A DNA stretch of 19,541 nucleotides from DASQUK01 sp050744525 (GCA_050744525.1 JBOGHG010000056.1:1-19541); one strand, 5' to 3'. Positions 7,281 to 14,733 are shown, counted from the first letter of the stretch. The notes: generated by a model from the sequence alone, not told the origin. Made by a program: numbers and translations.

Positions 7281-7856
7281 TCATAGAGAGAGGCCGCAAT
7301 GGCGCAGGAAGGCGAAGGCGAGGTCGTGGTCGGCTCGGACACGGTCGATGCCGGCGTTGGCGGCCCGGGCGGGTTCGTCGATGCTGTCGGCGCACAGGTT
7401 GGCCAGCTCGGTGGCTTTGACGTTGCCCCACAGGCCCTCGACGGGGTTGAGGTCGGGGGCGTAGCCGGGCAGGCGTTCGACGACCAGCCAGCGGCGCTGG
7501 GCGCGGATCCAGGCGTGCATGCGGCGGCTGCGGTGTGAGGGCAATCCGTCCCAGATCAAGGTGACTTTGGCGCCGCCGAGCTCGTCGTGCAGCGCCCCGA
7601 GGAACTCGATGAGGGACTCGTCGTTGTAGGCGCCGGGACGGGTCTGGAACACGAGGCGGGCCTCGGCGCGGTCGTGGGCGTAGGCGAGGGCGGCGGCCAT
7701 GGACAGGCGCTTCCAGTTGAACCGGTGGCGCAGCACCGGGGTCTCGCCCCTGGGCGCCCAGGTGGCTCTCACCGACGGGAGGAGCGAGACCCCCGATTCG
7801 TCTTGGAAGACGATCCAGGCTCGGCGTCGGCGGGCCCCCTTTTTATGCGAGGCCAC
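7281..7856 (-). CDS. IS630 transposase, DDE catalytic part (orfB)
   Basis: 191 residues from an ATG at 7856, or more likely the second half of a -1 frameshift fusion with the preceding HTH frame. Catalytic motifs are clear. The first Asp is in WIVFQDESGVSLLP, the second in KVTLIWDGLPSHRS, and the Glu in YAPDLNPVEGLWGNVK, about 36 residues after the second Asp. These are IS630/Tc1-mariner-superfamily hallmarks. The stop at 7281 is right at the inner edge of the left inverted repeat. The junction with orfA lies at an A5G5 run (complement of 7835-7844), where the frame must move by -1. The protein cuts and joins the element ends at TA targets. Confidence 0.85.
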   Translation of the reverse strand: MASHKKGARRRRAWIVFQDESGVSLLPSVRATWAPRGETPVLRHRFNWKRLSMAAALAYAHDRAEARLVFQTRPGAYNDESLIEFLGALHDELGGAKVTLIWDGLPSHRSRRMHAWIRAQRRWLVVERLPGYAPDLNPVEGLWGNVKATELANLCADSIDEPARAANAGIDRVRADHDLAFAFLRHCGLSL

Positions 7857-8362
7857 TCGGTGGCGACCCAGCGGGCGATCGCTTCGTCGTCGCGTTCAAC
7901 CGCCCGCCGCGCCGGACGTTGGCGGCTCCAACCCAACTTGTCCCGCAACAGCTTCCACACGTGCCCCGGGTGATAGCTCACCCCGGTCTCGGCCTCGATC
8001 ACCGCCGCCACCCGGTCCAGGGTCCACAGATCGGTCGGGAACCCATGCGCCCGCGGCCCCCGACGCAACGCCCGGTCCAGCCGGCGCAACTGATCGTCGC
8101 TCAACCGGGGCATGCGCCCGGCCCGCCCCGCCGCCTTGAGCGCCTTGGTTCCCCCGGCCCGCCAATCGGCGTACCAGCGGCTCACCGACTGGCGCGACAC
8201 CTCCAGCTCCCGGGCCACCTCCGCCTGGCTCACCCCCCGTTCGAACATCCGCGCCGCCCGCCGCCGACGCTTCTCCATGCCCTCGAAGTCCCGCCGCGCC
8301 GGCGAGCCCCCCACCGCCCCCACCAACCGCCACACCAACAGCACCAGCACCTGGAACAGCAT
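7769..8362 (-). CDS. IS630 transposase, N-terminal HTH part (orfA)
   Basis: The frame runs from ATG 8362 (a second ATG at 8278 is also plausible) and stops at 7769, inside orfB. It carries a helix-turn-helix for end binding (RMFERGVSQAEVARELEVSR, then QSVSRWYADWRAGG). A second winged-helix-like domain follows (WTLDRVAAVIEAETGVSYHP, then VWKLLRDKLGWSRQRP), as in other IS630 transposases. The useful sequence ends at EWPRIK, right at the A5G5 run, after which the frame becomes Arg/Ser-rich. Full-length relatives are single proteins of about 340-370 aa, so orfA and orfB are probably expressed as one fused product by frameshifting. Confidence 0.8.
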   Translation of the reverse strand: MLFQVLVLLVWRLVGAVGGSPARRDFEGMEKRRRRAARMFERGVSQAEVARELEVSRQSVSRWYADWRAGGTKALKAAGRAGRMPRLSDDQLRRLDRALRRGPRAHGFPTDLWTLDRVAAVIEAETGVSYHPGHVWKLLRDKLGWSRQRPARRAVERDDEAIARWVATEWPRIKRGPADAEPGSSSKTNRGSRSSRR

Positions 8363-8374
8363 GCCCCAAGTGTC

Positions 8375-8406
8375 CCAGACCTGTCACCTTAATATGCGAA
8401 CCTCTT
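8375..8406 (-). repeat. IS630 right terminal inverted repeat
   Basis: Read on the minus strand it begins AAGAGGTTCGCATATTA, pairing with the left end. It lies just upstream of the transposase start at 8362. Confidence 0.8.
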
Positions 8407-8408
8407 TA

Positions 8409-8661
8409 GGTGTGGAGGAAGTCGACGAGCGGCCGAATGAGCCGGAACCGCTCGCTGACGCCGCTCGATGAACGATCCTCGGTCATGCCGGCTCCCGGTC
8501 GGGTCGACCACGGAGTCCCGCCGACCAGACGTCCCGGCACGCCTGACGCTCGGGCTAGCGCTCGGCGAGGCACTGGTCCCCGGGGCCCTCCCATCACGCC
8601 GAGCACAGCACGATCGATGAGGCGCCCGAACGCGTGGACGAGGGCGACGTCGTGGTGGTGA
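8409..8661. other. Gap between IS630 and protease, no gene seen
   Basis: About 250 bases. A minus-strand frame (to 8406) is open and ends SERFRLIRPLVDFLHT, cut by the IS, but it has no recognisable domain or ribosome binding site. It could be a remnant of whatever the IS630 element landed in. Confidence 0.4.
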
Positions 8662-10079
8662 TCAGTCGGTGGGCAGCTCGGCCAGCGTCACCTCGGTGGT
8701 GTGCTCGTCCCCGTCACGGGTGTAGGTGATGGTCACGCGGTCGCCCGGTTCGTGCGAGCGGATCGCCGAGGTGAGGTCGGACCCGGAGGTGACCTCGTCG
8801 CCGTCCACACGGGTGATCACGTCCCCCTCCTGCAGGCCGGCCTCGTCGGCCGGCTGGCCTTCCTCCACCCGGCTGATGAGGGCCCCTCCGCCGTCCTCGG
8901 CGTCGGTGATGGCGACGCCCAGGTACGCGTGGGAGACCTCGCCGTCCTCCATGAGCTGCTCGGCGATCGAGCGGGCCGAGTCGATGGGGATGGCAAAGCC
9001 CACACCGATGTTGCCGCCCTGCGAGCCGATGCCGCCACCGCCCGCCAGCGAGGCAATGGCGGTGTTAATGCCCACAACCTCGCCGTCGGTGTTGGCGAGC
9101 GCCCCACCCGAGTTGCCGGGGTTGATGGCAGCGTCGGTCTGGATGGCGTCGATCACCGCCGAAGGCACGGTCTGGGCGGCGTCGTCGCCTCCGAACGGCG
9201 GTTCGGGCAGCTGCTCGTTGGACAGGGTGATGGACCGGTCGAGGGCGCTCACGATGCCGGACGTCACCGACCCGTCCAGGCCTAGCGGACTACCGATGGC
9301 CAGCACCGTGTCCCCGACGTTTAGATCGTCGCTGGTGCCGAAGGTGGCCGGGGTGAGGCCCTCGACATCCTCGGCCTGGATCACCGCCAGGTCCGTCGCG
9401 GGGTCCCGACCCAGGATGCGGGCGTCCGCCCGAGACCCATCGTTGAGCGTCACCGTCAGCTCGCCGCCGTCCGCGGCGGCCACGACGTGGTCGTTGGTGA
9501 GGATCTGGCCGTTCGAGCTGATGATCACTCCGGAGCCCTGGCCGGTGTCCAGGTTCGCGTCGAAGGTGATCGACACGACGCTGGGCAGCACCGCGGCCGC
9601 CGCCTGGGACAGGGGCTCATCCGGCGCGCTGTCCTGGTTGCCGGTGTCGTCGCCGGCGGGGGCCGCGGACAGGCTGGTCGTGGCCGGGGTGTCGTCGTCG
9701 TCCAGGCTCAGCGCCAACAGCGCGCCGCCGGCCGCCGACGCGGCCATGACACCTGCGGCGGCGACCACGGCAACGGTCCGCCGGACCCGCCGAGGGGCAG
9801 ACGGCGGGACCGGCGAACCGACCGGCACAGGGCCAGGTGGGCGCGGGGCGGGGGGCGTGGAGGGCGCGCCCCACCCGGCGGCGCCGGGGAAATCGGACGG
9901 GCCGGATGGATCGGACGGGGAGGGGTCTTGCCCGGGGAGGCCGGCAGTTGCAACGTCGGCGGCTCGTCTGGCACCTCCGCCTGCGGGGCGGTGATCCCCT
10001 CCGTGCCCGCCACGTAGGGTCCCGGGGGCGGGGGCACGGGGACCTGGCCGGACGCCGGAGCTGTCTGGTCGTCGGTCAT
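8662..10079 (-). CDS. S1C trypsin-like serine protease with PDZ domain (HtrA/DegP family), N-terminal frameshift
   Basis: The order is a Pro-rich cytoplasmic tail, one membrane segment (TVAVVAAAGVMAASAAGGAL), an acidic/Thr-Ser linker, a trypsin-like domain and a C-terminal PDZ domain. All three catalytic residues are present: His in ILTNDHVVAAAD, Asp in DPATDLAVIQ and Ser in INPGNSGGALAN. The PDZ reads AYLGVAITDAEDGGGALISR, then AGLQEGDVITRVDGDEV. Members act outside the membrane in envelope stress and protein quality control. The most natural start is ATG 10079 (MTDDQTAPASGQVPV), but it is in a different frame from the membrane segment. A single-base indel somewhere between about 9960 and 9800, perhaps at the long G-runs near 9841-9855, must be assumed. 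The catalytic part is intact. The gene is either disrupted or carries a sequence error. The upstream small ORF overlaps its ATG. Confidence 0.8.
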
Positions 10080-10420
10080 GCCACCCAGCATGCCCAGCCT
10101 TGCTGCGGACACACAGGGCGCAATCTGAGAACTTCCTGAGAGTCGGGCCACCGCCCAGGCGGCGTCCAGGGCGCACCCTGGCAGCGCCCAGGTCGCCATC
10201 GCATGCTGAGGCGGCGACCAGCGGCTGCGGCGATACCGTGCGCGATCGGGTAGAGCACCCGCAGCGGCGTACCGCGGCCCTGCGGATCGACGATGTGGCT
10301 ACGGTGACCGTCGACGCCGGTGAGCTCGCCGTCGCGCTTCGTCAGCGGCCGGCAGCTCACGACCGTTTCGCTCTCGGCGGGCTCGACCAGCTCGCCCACG
10401 GCGAGTATCTGTTCGGCCAT
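10076..10420 (-). CDS. Small hypothetical protein upstream of the protease
   Basis: The ATG at 10420 has an excellent Shine-Dalgarno (AGGAGA, 6-nt spacing), the best in this part of the window. The 114-residue frame ends with TGA at 10076, overlapping the protease ATG (ATGA), which would couple translation of the two. The N-terminal ~70 residues look like genuine protein: MAEQILAVGELVEPAESETV, SCRPLTKRDGELTGVDGHRS, GRGTPLRVLYPIAHGIAAAA. The C-terminal ~43 residues are Trp/Arg/Pro/Gln-rich and look like translated intergenic DNA. Thus the original protein may have ended earlier, or the frame is shifted. No family recognised. Confidence 0.45.
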   Translation of the reverse strand: MAEQILAVGELVEPAESETVVSCRPLTKRDGELTGVDGHRSHIVDPQGRGTPLRVLYPIAHGIAAAAGRRLSMRWRPGRCQGAPWTPPGRWPDSQEVLRLRPVCPQQGWACWVA

Positions 10421-10426
10421 TTCTTC

Positions 10427-10432
10427 TCTCCT
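10427..10432 (-). promoter_or_regulatory. Shine-Dalgarno of the small ORF at 10420
   Basis: AGGAGA on the minus strand, 6 nt before ATG 10420. It is the main support for that ORF being translated. Confidence 0.55.
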
Positions 10433-10517
10433 TGCTTCGGATTCCATACGGCAATCGTCGGGCGATGATGGGTGGAGGGCATCCGCGCCTTCGTCAGCGG
10501 GAGATCGGCTTGAAGTA

Positions 10518-11429
10518 ATGGCTGTCTTCCCAGTTGGCGATCCTCTTGCCGATTCGTGCCCCACGACGTCGGCGGTGCGCCAGTGGATCCCGCCCCACCC
10601 CAGCGATGGGGTCGCTGCTCTGGCACCCAAGACCGTCCACGAGATCCACCTGGTGATCCGAGGCGCGCTCGCCGACGCCGTCCGCCGCGGCCTCGTCCCA
10701 CGCAACGTGGCGCTGATCGCCCACGCCCCACGCATGACAGCAAGCCCGAAGGTCGAACAGCGGTCCTGGACGGCCGAGGAGCCCCAGGCGTTCCTGCGAG
10801 CTGCTGCAGGCCACCGCCTATTCGCGGCACTGCGGACCGCGGCGTTCACCGGGATGCGGCGCAACGAGCTCCTCGGCCTGTGCTGGGACGACCTCGACAC
10901 CAGCAAGGCGACCCTGTCGATCAACCGCGGCCTCGTCGCCATCGGCTACGACCTGCACGAGACACGTGGCACGACCGCCAACGCTCGACGGCGCATCGAC
11001 CTGGACCCGACCACGATCGCCGTGCTCGGCGCTTGGCGGGCGTGGCAATCCGTCGAACAGCACGCCATCGGCATCGAGCCGTCAGCGCGGATGTTTGCCG
11101 ATGGCCACCGCGCCGCCATTCATCCGCACGCGATCTCGCAGGCGTTCGAGCGCATCGCCCGACGCGCCGGTGTGACCGTGATCCGCCTACACGACTTGCG
11201 GCACACCCATGGCTCGCTGCTCATCGCGGCAGGCATCCCGGTCAAGGTTGTAAGCGAACGCCTCGGACACGCCACGCCGACGTTCACCATCGAGACCTAT
11301 CAACACGTCCTCCCCGGCATGCAGGCCGAGGCCGCCCGCGTGTTCGAGCAACTCATCGTTCCGGGCGTTCTACCGGCGTCGAAATCTCCGGTAGAAGGTC
11401 GGGAGAAGCGCCGGAAGAAGACCGCCTGA
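10518..11429 (+). CDS. Tyrosine-type site-specific integrase, N-terminally truncated
   Basis: The catalytic domain is complete. The first Arg lies in FTGMRRNELLGLCWDDLD (about residue 114). The H-x-x-R box is RLHDLRHTHGSLLIAAG (H225, R228), the third His is in SERLGHATPTFTIETY (H251), and the nucleophile is the Tyr of ETYQHVLPGM (Y261). Before it, only the end of the core-binding domain remains (LAPKTVHEIHLVIRGALADA), with homology from about 10605. Phage- and ICE-type relatives have roughly 100 more N-terminal residues, including the arm-binding domain, which is absent. The ATG at 10518 is the first in-frame option and has no convincing ribosome binding site. The C-terminus is Lys/Arg-rich. 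It ends 70 bp from the tRNA-Met fragment, the expected place for a tRNA-targeting integrase. Without arm and full core-binding domains it is probably inactive. Confidence 0.85.
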   Translation: MAVFPVGDPLADSCPTTSAVRQWIPPHPSDGVAALAPKTVHEIHLVIRGALADAVRRGLVPRNVALIAHAPRMTASPKVEQRSWTAEEPQAFLRAAAGHRLFAALRTAAFTGMRRNELLGLCWDDLDTSKATLSINRGLVAIGYDLHETRGTTANARRRIDLDPTTIAVLGAWRAWQSVEQHAIGIEPSARMFADGHRAAIHPHAISQAFERIARRAGVTVIRLHDLRHTHGSLLIAAGIPVKVVSERLGHATPTFTIETYQHVLPGMQAEAARVFEQLIVPGVLPASKSPVEGREKRRKKTA

Positions 11430-11455
11430 ACCCGGTAGAAGCTGCACGCCACGAT

Positions 11456-11484
11456 GAAGGCCCGGGTCATTGACCTGGGCCTTC
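11456..11484. terminator. Strong hairpin between integrase and tRNA remnant
   Basis: A 13-bp stem (GAAGGCCCGGGTC / GACCTGGGCCTTC, one G-T pair) with a 3-base loop. No T-run follows on either strand. It lies 26 bp after the integrase stop on the plus strand and just after the 3' end of the tRNA fragment on the minus strand. Such hairpins commonly follow actinobacterial tRNA genes, so it may be the original tRNA terminator, possibly working in both directions. Confidence 0.6.
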
Positions 11485-11496
11485 ACTCGGATCTTG

Positions 11497-11540
11497 AGGG
11501 CGGGGGCGGGATTTGAACCGCGACCTTCGGGTTATGAGGC
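11497..11540 (-). tRNA. tRNA-Met(CAU) 3' half, probable attachment-site remnant
   Basis: On the minus strand the sequence reads from the anticodon loop (CTCATAA, anticodon CAT at 11536-11534) through the 3' anticodon strand and variable loop (CCCGAAGGTC). The T-arm follows (GCGG TTCAAAT CCCGC, with one G missing from the usual 5-bp stem), then the acceptor 3' strand (CCCCGCC). No D-arm or 5' acceptor strand precedes it: the upstream bases cannot pair with the 3' anticodon strand. The break in the anticodon loop is a classic crossover point of tyrosine integrases. It cannot make a tRNA. Confidence 0.65.
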
Positions 11541-11547
11541 GGCTCAC

Positions 11548-11652
11548 GGCCATGTCGGCCGGTGACGGCCGCTCCCGAAAAGTCCGCCTGACCTGGGCTT
11601 TCGCGTGCCGGCCGATGCCGCCAGATCCGGCCCGTGACGGCCCATTCCGGCC
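11548..11652. repeat. 10-bp-phased GGCC repeats beside the tRNA remnant
   Basis: GGCC occurs at 11548, 11557, 11567, 11610, 11629, 11639 and 11649, mostly at 9-10 bp steps. It is usually preceded by TGAC, TGTC, TGCC or ATCC; GTGACGGCC occurs twice. No gene covers this region. It could be protein-binding DNA or merely GC-rich chance. Confidence 0.4.
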
Positions 11653-11654
11653 TG

Positions 11655-11678
11655 TCCATTAGAAGATCCATTAGAAGC
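11655..11678. repeat. 12-bp tandem repeat
   Basis: Two 12-bp units, TCCATTAGAAGA (11655-11666) and TCCATTAGAAGC (11667-11678), lie in the intergenic DNA downstream of the ERCC4 gene. They are notable as AT-rich sequence in GC-rich surroundings. Confidence 0.6.
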
Positions 11679-11758
11679 CGCGGCGGCCGTTGACCTTCGG
11701 TGTTCAGGAAACTGGTCAGCTCGGCAACCGCTGTGAGGCTCCGCCGAGCGCTCGGGAT

Positions 11759-12562
11759 CTACAGCTCGATGGCTTCCTCGTCGGCGTAGGCGGCAGCTGC
11801 GCCGAGGAACCGGTACGCCCACTCCTGGGCGAGCTGCCGGTTCTCGCAGAACACGATCGGCACGTTCGGATACCGCACCTGTGCGGCGGCGAGCATCTCG
11901 GCCACCATCGACGGCGCTACGTAGGTGAGGCGGAACACGTCGGCCCAGCGGTCCTCCACCACGATCGCGGCGCGCGGTGCCGTGGCGAGTTCGCCGAGCG
12001 TCACGAGAAGGCTGCCGTCCACGACGTTCCCGGCCAGCTCTGCGAGCTTCTTCCGTTCGACAACGCCGACGACCTCACCGTCGACCTCGACCGCGTAGTC
12101 GCCGACGACCAGGGCCCGCTTGTCGAGCATCACCTGCTGTCGTTCGAACCTCCAGGCGTACCGCTCGCGTGTGTCGACGACGATCTCGAGGACACCGGCC
12201 GCGCTGCGGCGGGTGGGCAGGCGCATGCCAGGCCGGGTCTTGCGAGTGGTCTTGGCCGTCTGCCAGAAGATGCCTTCGCGTCCGCCCTTCAGCGTCGTGA
12301 CCACAAACTGCGAGCGGTTCTCGCGATAGCGATCGAGCACGAGATCGATCGCCACGCCCCGTCGCGTACAGGATCGCACCGGCGTCTCTTCGACGATCTC
12401 TGCATCGTCGGGCCACTCACTCCGGTGGCAGTAGATCTTGGCGCTGCGCGGCCAGGTGTCCTTTGCCTTGAGCACGAGCGGCTTCGCTCCGAGGGGGACC
12501 CAGAGCACGAACGGCAGCGTCGAGTCCTCATCCGGATTGCGCGCGATTCGGAAGGTGCTCAG
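11759..12562 (-). CDS. ERCC4-domain nuclease, last gene of the defence operon
   Basis: 267 aa. The C-terminal half (about 125-250) is an ERCC4 (XPF/Mus81-type) nuclease domain: EIVVDTRERYAW (DTRE at about 130), LVVGDYAVEVDGEVVGVVER (GDY at about 154), then ERKKLAEL (about 169). In the canonical GDXnERKX3D motif the last Asp is Glu here. The N-terminal ~120 residues (FRIARNPDEDSTLPFVLWVP, then RSCTRRGVAIDLVLDRYREN) form a conserved extension that I recall from actinobacterial ERCC4-domain proteins. The extension begins at CTG 12562, which overlaps the upstream stop as CTGA and has GAGG 4 nt ahead. The first common start, GTG 12508, would lose conserved residues, so I prefer CTG. XPF-type proteins cut branched or flap DNA. 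Here, cutting of invading or damaged DNA is an inference from context. Confidence 0.8.
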   Translation of the reverse strand: MSTFRIARNPDEDSTLPFVLWVPLGAKPLVLKAKDTWPRSAKIYCHRSEWPDDAEIVEETPVRSCTRRGVAIDLVLDRYRENRSQFVVTTLKGGREGIFWQTAKTTRKTRPGMRLPTRRSAAGVLEIVVDTRERYAWRFERQQVMLDKRALVVGDYAVEVDGEVVGVVERKKLAELAGNVVDGSLLVTLGELATAPRAAIVVEDRWADVFRLTYVAPSMVAEMLAAAQVRYPNVPIVFCENRQLAQEWAYRFLGAAAAYADEEAIEL

Positions 12563-14733
12563 ATGTCCTCGCCCTCATCGTCGTCGGGCTCGTCGTCGGC
12601 ATCGACCGCCAGCGAATCGAGGTACTCGCGACGGAGCTCGCGAAGAGAGCTTCCCGACTCCGGAGACACCCAGAACCACCAGCCGCCGATCTTCTTGCCG
12701 GAAACCGCGCGCGCAGCGTCGGTCGGCGTGGCGTAGATCGTCCCGTCGACATCGAGCCGTCCGTCAGGCAGCACTGTCGCGACGACGTCGGCGAACTTCT
12801 TCCGGACCGATCGGAGCGCGACCCCTGTGGGTATCAGACCGGCGCTCATGAGGTCCGAGACGTCCACCGCATGCCGCGGCGCGGGCTTCTCGGCGGCAAA
12901 GCCCGACCGGTGGCCCTCGGGCGCTGGCCAGATCTCGATGATGAGCTTCGCGAGCGCATCAGAGCGTGCCCTGATCGCGGCGTCGTCCCAGGCTTCGCGC
13001 TTGACGAGATCCCGATTCAGCAGCAGCACATCGTGGGCCTCGAGACCCTCCCTCTTGCCCGCCACGCCCAGCCATGGTCCGTTCGACACCTTGGCGTTCA
13101 GCCGGCCGGTGAGCAGCGTCAGGTTGCCGACGGTGTGGATGAGCCGATCTCGGTCGGTGTCGCCTCCCGCTCCCTGGGGCGTCGGCCAGTGAAGGAGCCA
13201 CTTCTGCGGCATCACGTGCTCGATGTGCAGCTGCCCGCGTGGGACACGCTGGCCGCCGAGCCCTTCGTCGCCAGAGCTGAAGCCCCGCACGTGGTCCTCG
13301 AACGCCTCCAGCACCATTCGGAGCCGCCCGCGCCGCAGTCGCCGATACGCCGGTAGCGCCCTGAGCTCTTGGCGCACCTCATCGTCGTCGGGCCAGTACC
13401 GACTTCCGCTCGTCTGCTCCGCAAGGAACGTCTCCAGGACGTCACCGGCGCGCCCGCGGTCGGACTTGCGTAGGTGACCGATGACCTCGGTGACGATCTG
13501 GTTGTAGTTCTTCGTCGTCGCACGCACGAGCATCCGCCGAACCATCCAGCTCTCGACGACGTCGACGGCCTTCAGCAGCTGATGCTGTGGGATGGGCGCC
13601 GCCTCCGGATCGAGGAGGTGGAGGACGAGCGGCTTGACGACTTCGCTCTCCAGCGTGCTGGTTCGGTAGGCAAACAGCCCGAGCCGGTCGATCGGTTCGC
13701 TCTTGTTGGTCCCACCGACGACGAACGAGCGGTACACCTGTGCTGCTCGATCGATCTCTTCGAGGAGAGCCGGCATCGCGACGCCGGCGTCGAAGTCGGC
13801 GTAGGTCTTGAACCGCGTGAACACCTCTCGAGCGACGACATCCTCGCCAGTGCGCGCGATCAGCCAGTGATTCAAGAAGATGGACGACCGCGGATAGCGG
13901 AGACGACCGACGCTGACCTCCGCCTCCCAGAAGGCGGCCTCGAACTCCTTCCAGTACTGCTCGTAGGCGGCCTCGACATCGGCGCCTGACTCGAGCAGTC
14001 GCTGGAAAACGAAGTTCTTGATCAGATCCGCAGCGGTGAGCTGGGCGCCGCGGGCGTTGAGTGTCTCGAAGATCTCCTGGGCGTTCTCATCGACCGCGAG
14101 GTCGATCACGACCATCTGGAGGAGCTCGCGGGCGACGGTCTCGATGGTCGTCGCTCGCCGGTCGACTTCCTCCGGCCCGTTGAGCGCCAACCACTCGCGC
14201 GCTCGGAGGCTGAAGAATCGGTGCGCCTCGACCATGCGCTCCCCGGAGTGGCCGAGGCTGTCGTGGTCGAACGGTGGCTCGGCTCCCATGACCGCGTTGA
14301 AGGCCGGCCGATCGCGATTGGTCGGCCACACCTTGAAGCGGTCCTCCGGGTGCGTCCAGAACGGCTCGGCGTTGACGACCAGCGCGTCGACCCGCAGTGA
14401 TGGAGCGATGGCGCCAACCGCGAGGAGCTCTGCGTGGAGCGCGTCGAGCAGGATCTGGAGCGTCGTGAGACGCTGCTGACCGTCGATGATCGTGCGCTCC
14501 TGCAGCGACCCCGTCGGGTTCTGCACGTGTTGGAGGACGACCGCACCGAGAAAGTGGGGGTGGTGCTTCGCCGCGGGCTGTAACAGGACGCGATCGGCCA
14601 CGCGAGTGAGGTCGTTCCACAGTGGTTCCCACTGGTTCTCCTCGTTCCAGACGTAGGGCCGCTGGAACAGAGGCACGACCAATCGCTGAGGAAGCGTGAA
14701 TAGCAGCTGCGGCGTGAGGACTTGCGTGTCCAT
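12559..14733 (-). CDS. GmrSD-like DUF262-DUF1524 protein fused to a RAMA domain
   Basis: 724 aa from ATG 14733; TGATG with the Mod stop indicates coupled translation. Residues about 10-260 are DUF262 (GmrS-like NTPase fold): LFQRPYVWNEENQW and the diagnostic IIDGQQRLTTLQ (DGQQR at 84-88). Residues about 480-610 are DUF1524 (GmrD-like His-Me-finger nuclease), with LHIEHVMPQKW (about 500) and HTVGNLTLLTGRLNAKVSN. Residues about 627-700 are a RAMA domain: SAGLIPTGVALRSVRKKF, LPDGRLDVDGTIYATPTDAA and KKIGGWWFW. The tail is acidic. GmrSD enzymes are type IV nucleases that use nucleotides and cut modified DNA. RAMA domains are predicted from genome context to read modified adenine or bind DNA next to methylases. 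A role sensing methylation made by the neighbouring Mod is inference. An open frame extends upstream of 14733 but lies inside Mod. Confidence 0.85.
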   Translation of the reverse strand: MDTQVLTPQLLFTLPQRLVVPLFQRPYVWNEENQWEPLWNDLTRVADRVLLQPAAKHHPHFLGAVVLQHVQNPTGSLQERTIIDGQQRLTTLQILLDALHAELLAVGAIAPSLRVDALVVNAEPFWTHPEDRFKVWPTNRDRPAFNAVMGAEPPFDHDSLGHSGERMVEAHRFFSLRAREWLALNGPEEVDRRATTIETVARELLQMVVIDLAVDENAQEIFETLNARGAQLTAADLIKNFVFQRLLESGADVEAAYEQYWKEFEAAFWEAEVSVGRLRYPRSSIFLNHWLIARTGEDVVAREVFTRFKTYADFDAGVAMPALLEEIDRAAQVYRSFVVGGTNKSEPIDRLGLFAYRTSTLESEVVKPLVLHLLDPEAAPIPQHQLLKAVDVVESWMVRRMLVRATTKNYNQIVTEVIGHLRKSDRGRAGDVLETFLAEQTSGSRYWPDDDEVRQELRALPAYRRLRRGRLRMVLEAFEDHVRGFSSGDEGLGGQRVPRGQLHIEHVMPQKWLLHWPTPQGAGGDTDRDRLIHTVGNLTLLTGRLNAKVSNGPWLGVAGKREGLEAHDVLLLNRDLVKREAWDDAAIRARSDALAKLIIEIWPAPEGHRSGFAAEKPAPRHAVDVSDLMSAGLIPTGVALRSVRKKFADVVATVLPDGRLDVDGTIYATPTDAARAVSGKKIGGWWFWVSPESGSSLRELRREYLDSLAVDADDEPDDDEGEDI

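Larger units (their letters stand above)
7249..8406 (-). mobile_element. IS630-family insertion sequence (1158 bp)
   Basis: Terminal inverted repeats bound the element: left 7249-7280, right 8375-8406 on the other strand. They share AAGAGGTTCGCATATTA exactly and then diverge; the left end has one extra A. Both ends are flanked by TA (7247-7248 and 8407-8408), the IS630/Tc1-type target duplication. Two overlapping minus-strand frames inside encode the HTH and DDE parts of the transposase. Both ends and both frames look intact, so the element may be recent and active. Confidence 0.85.

Noticed and set aside
8726..9994. Long plus-strand open frame (422 codons) opposite the protease
   Set aside because: It is antisense to a protease with all catalytic motifs. 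The Ser/Pro/Ala-rich translation and lack of motifs are typical of GC-rich antisense frames.
10100..10468. Plus-strand open frame opposite the small ORF
   Set aside because: The minus strand has the ribosome binding site and better protein-like sequence. The plus frame is a shadow.
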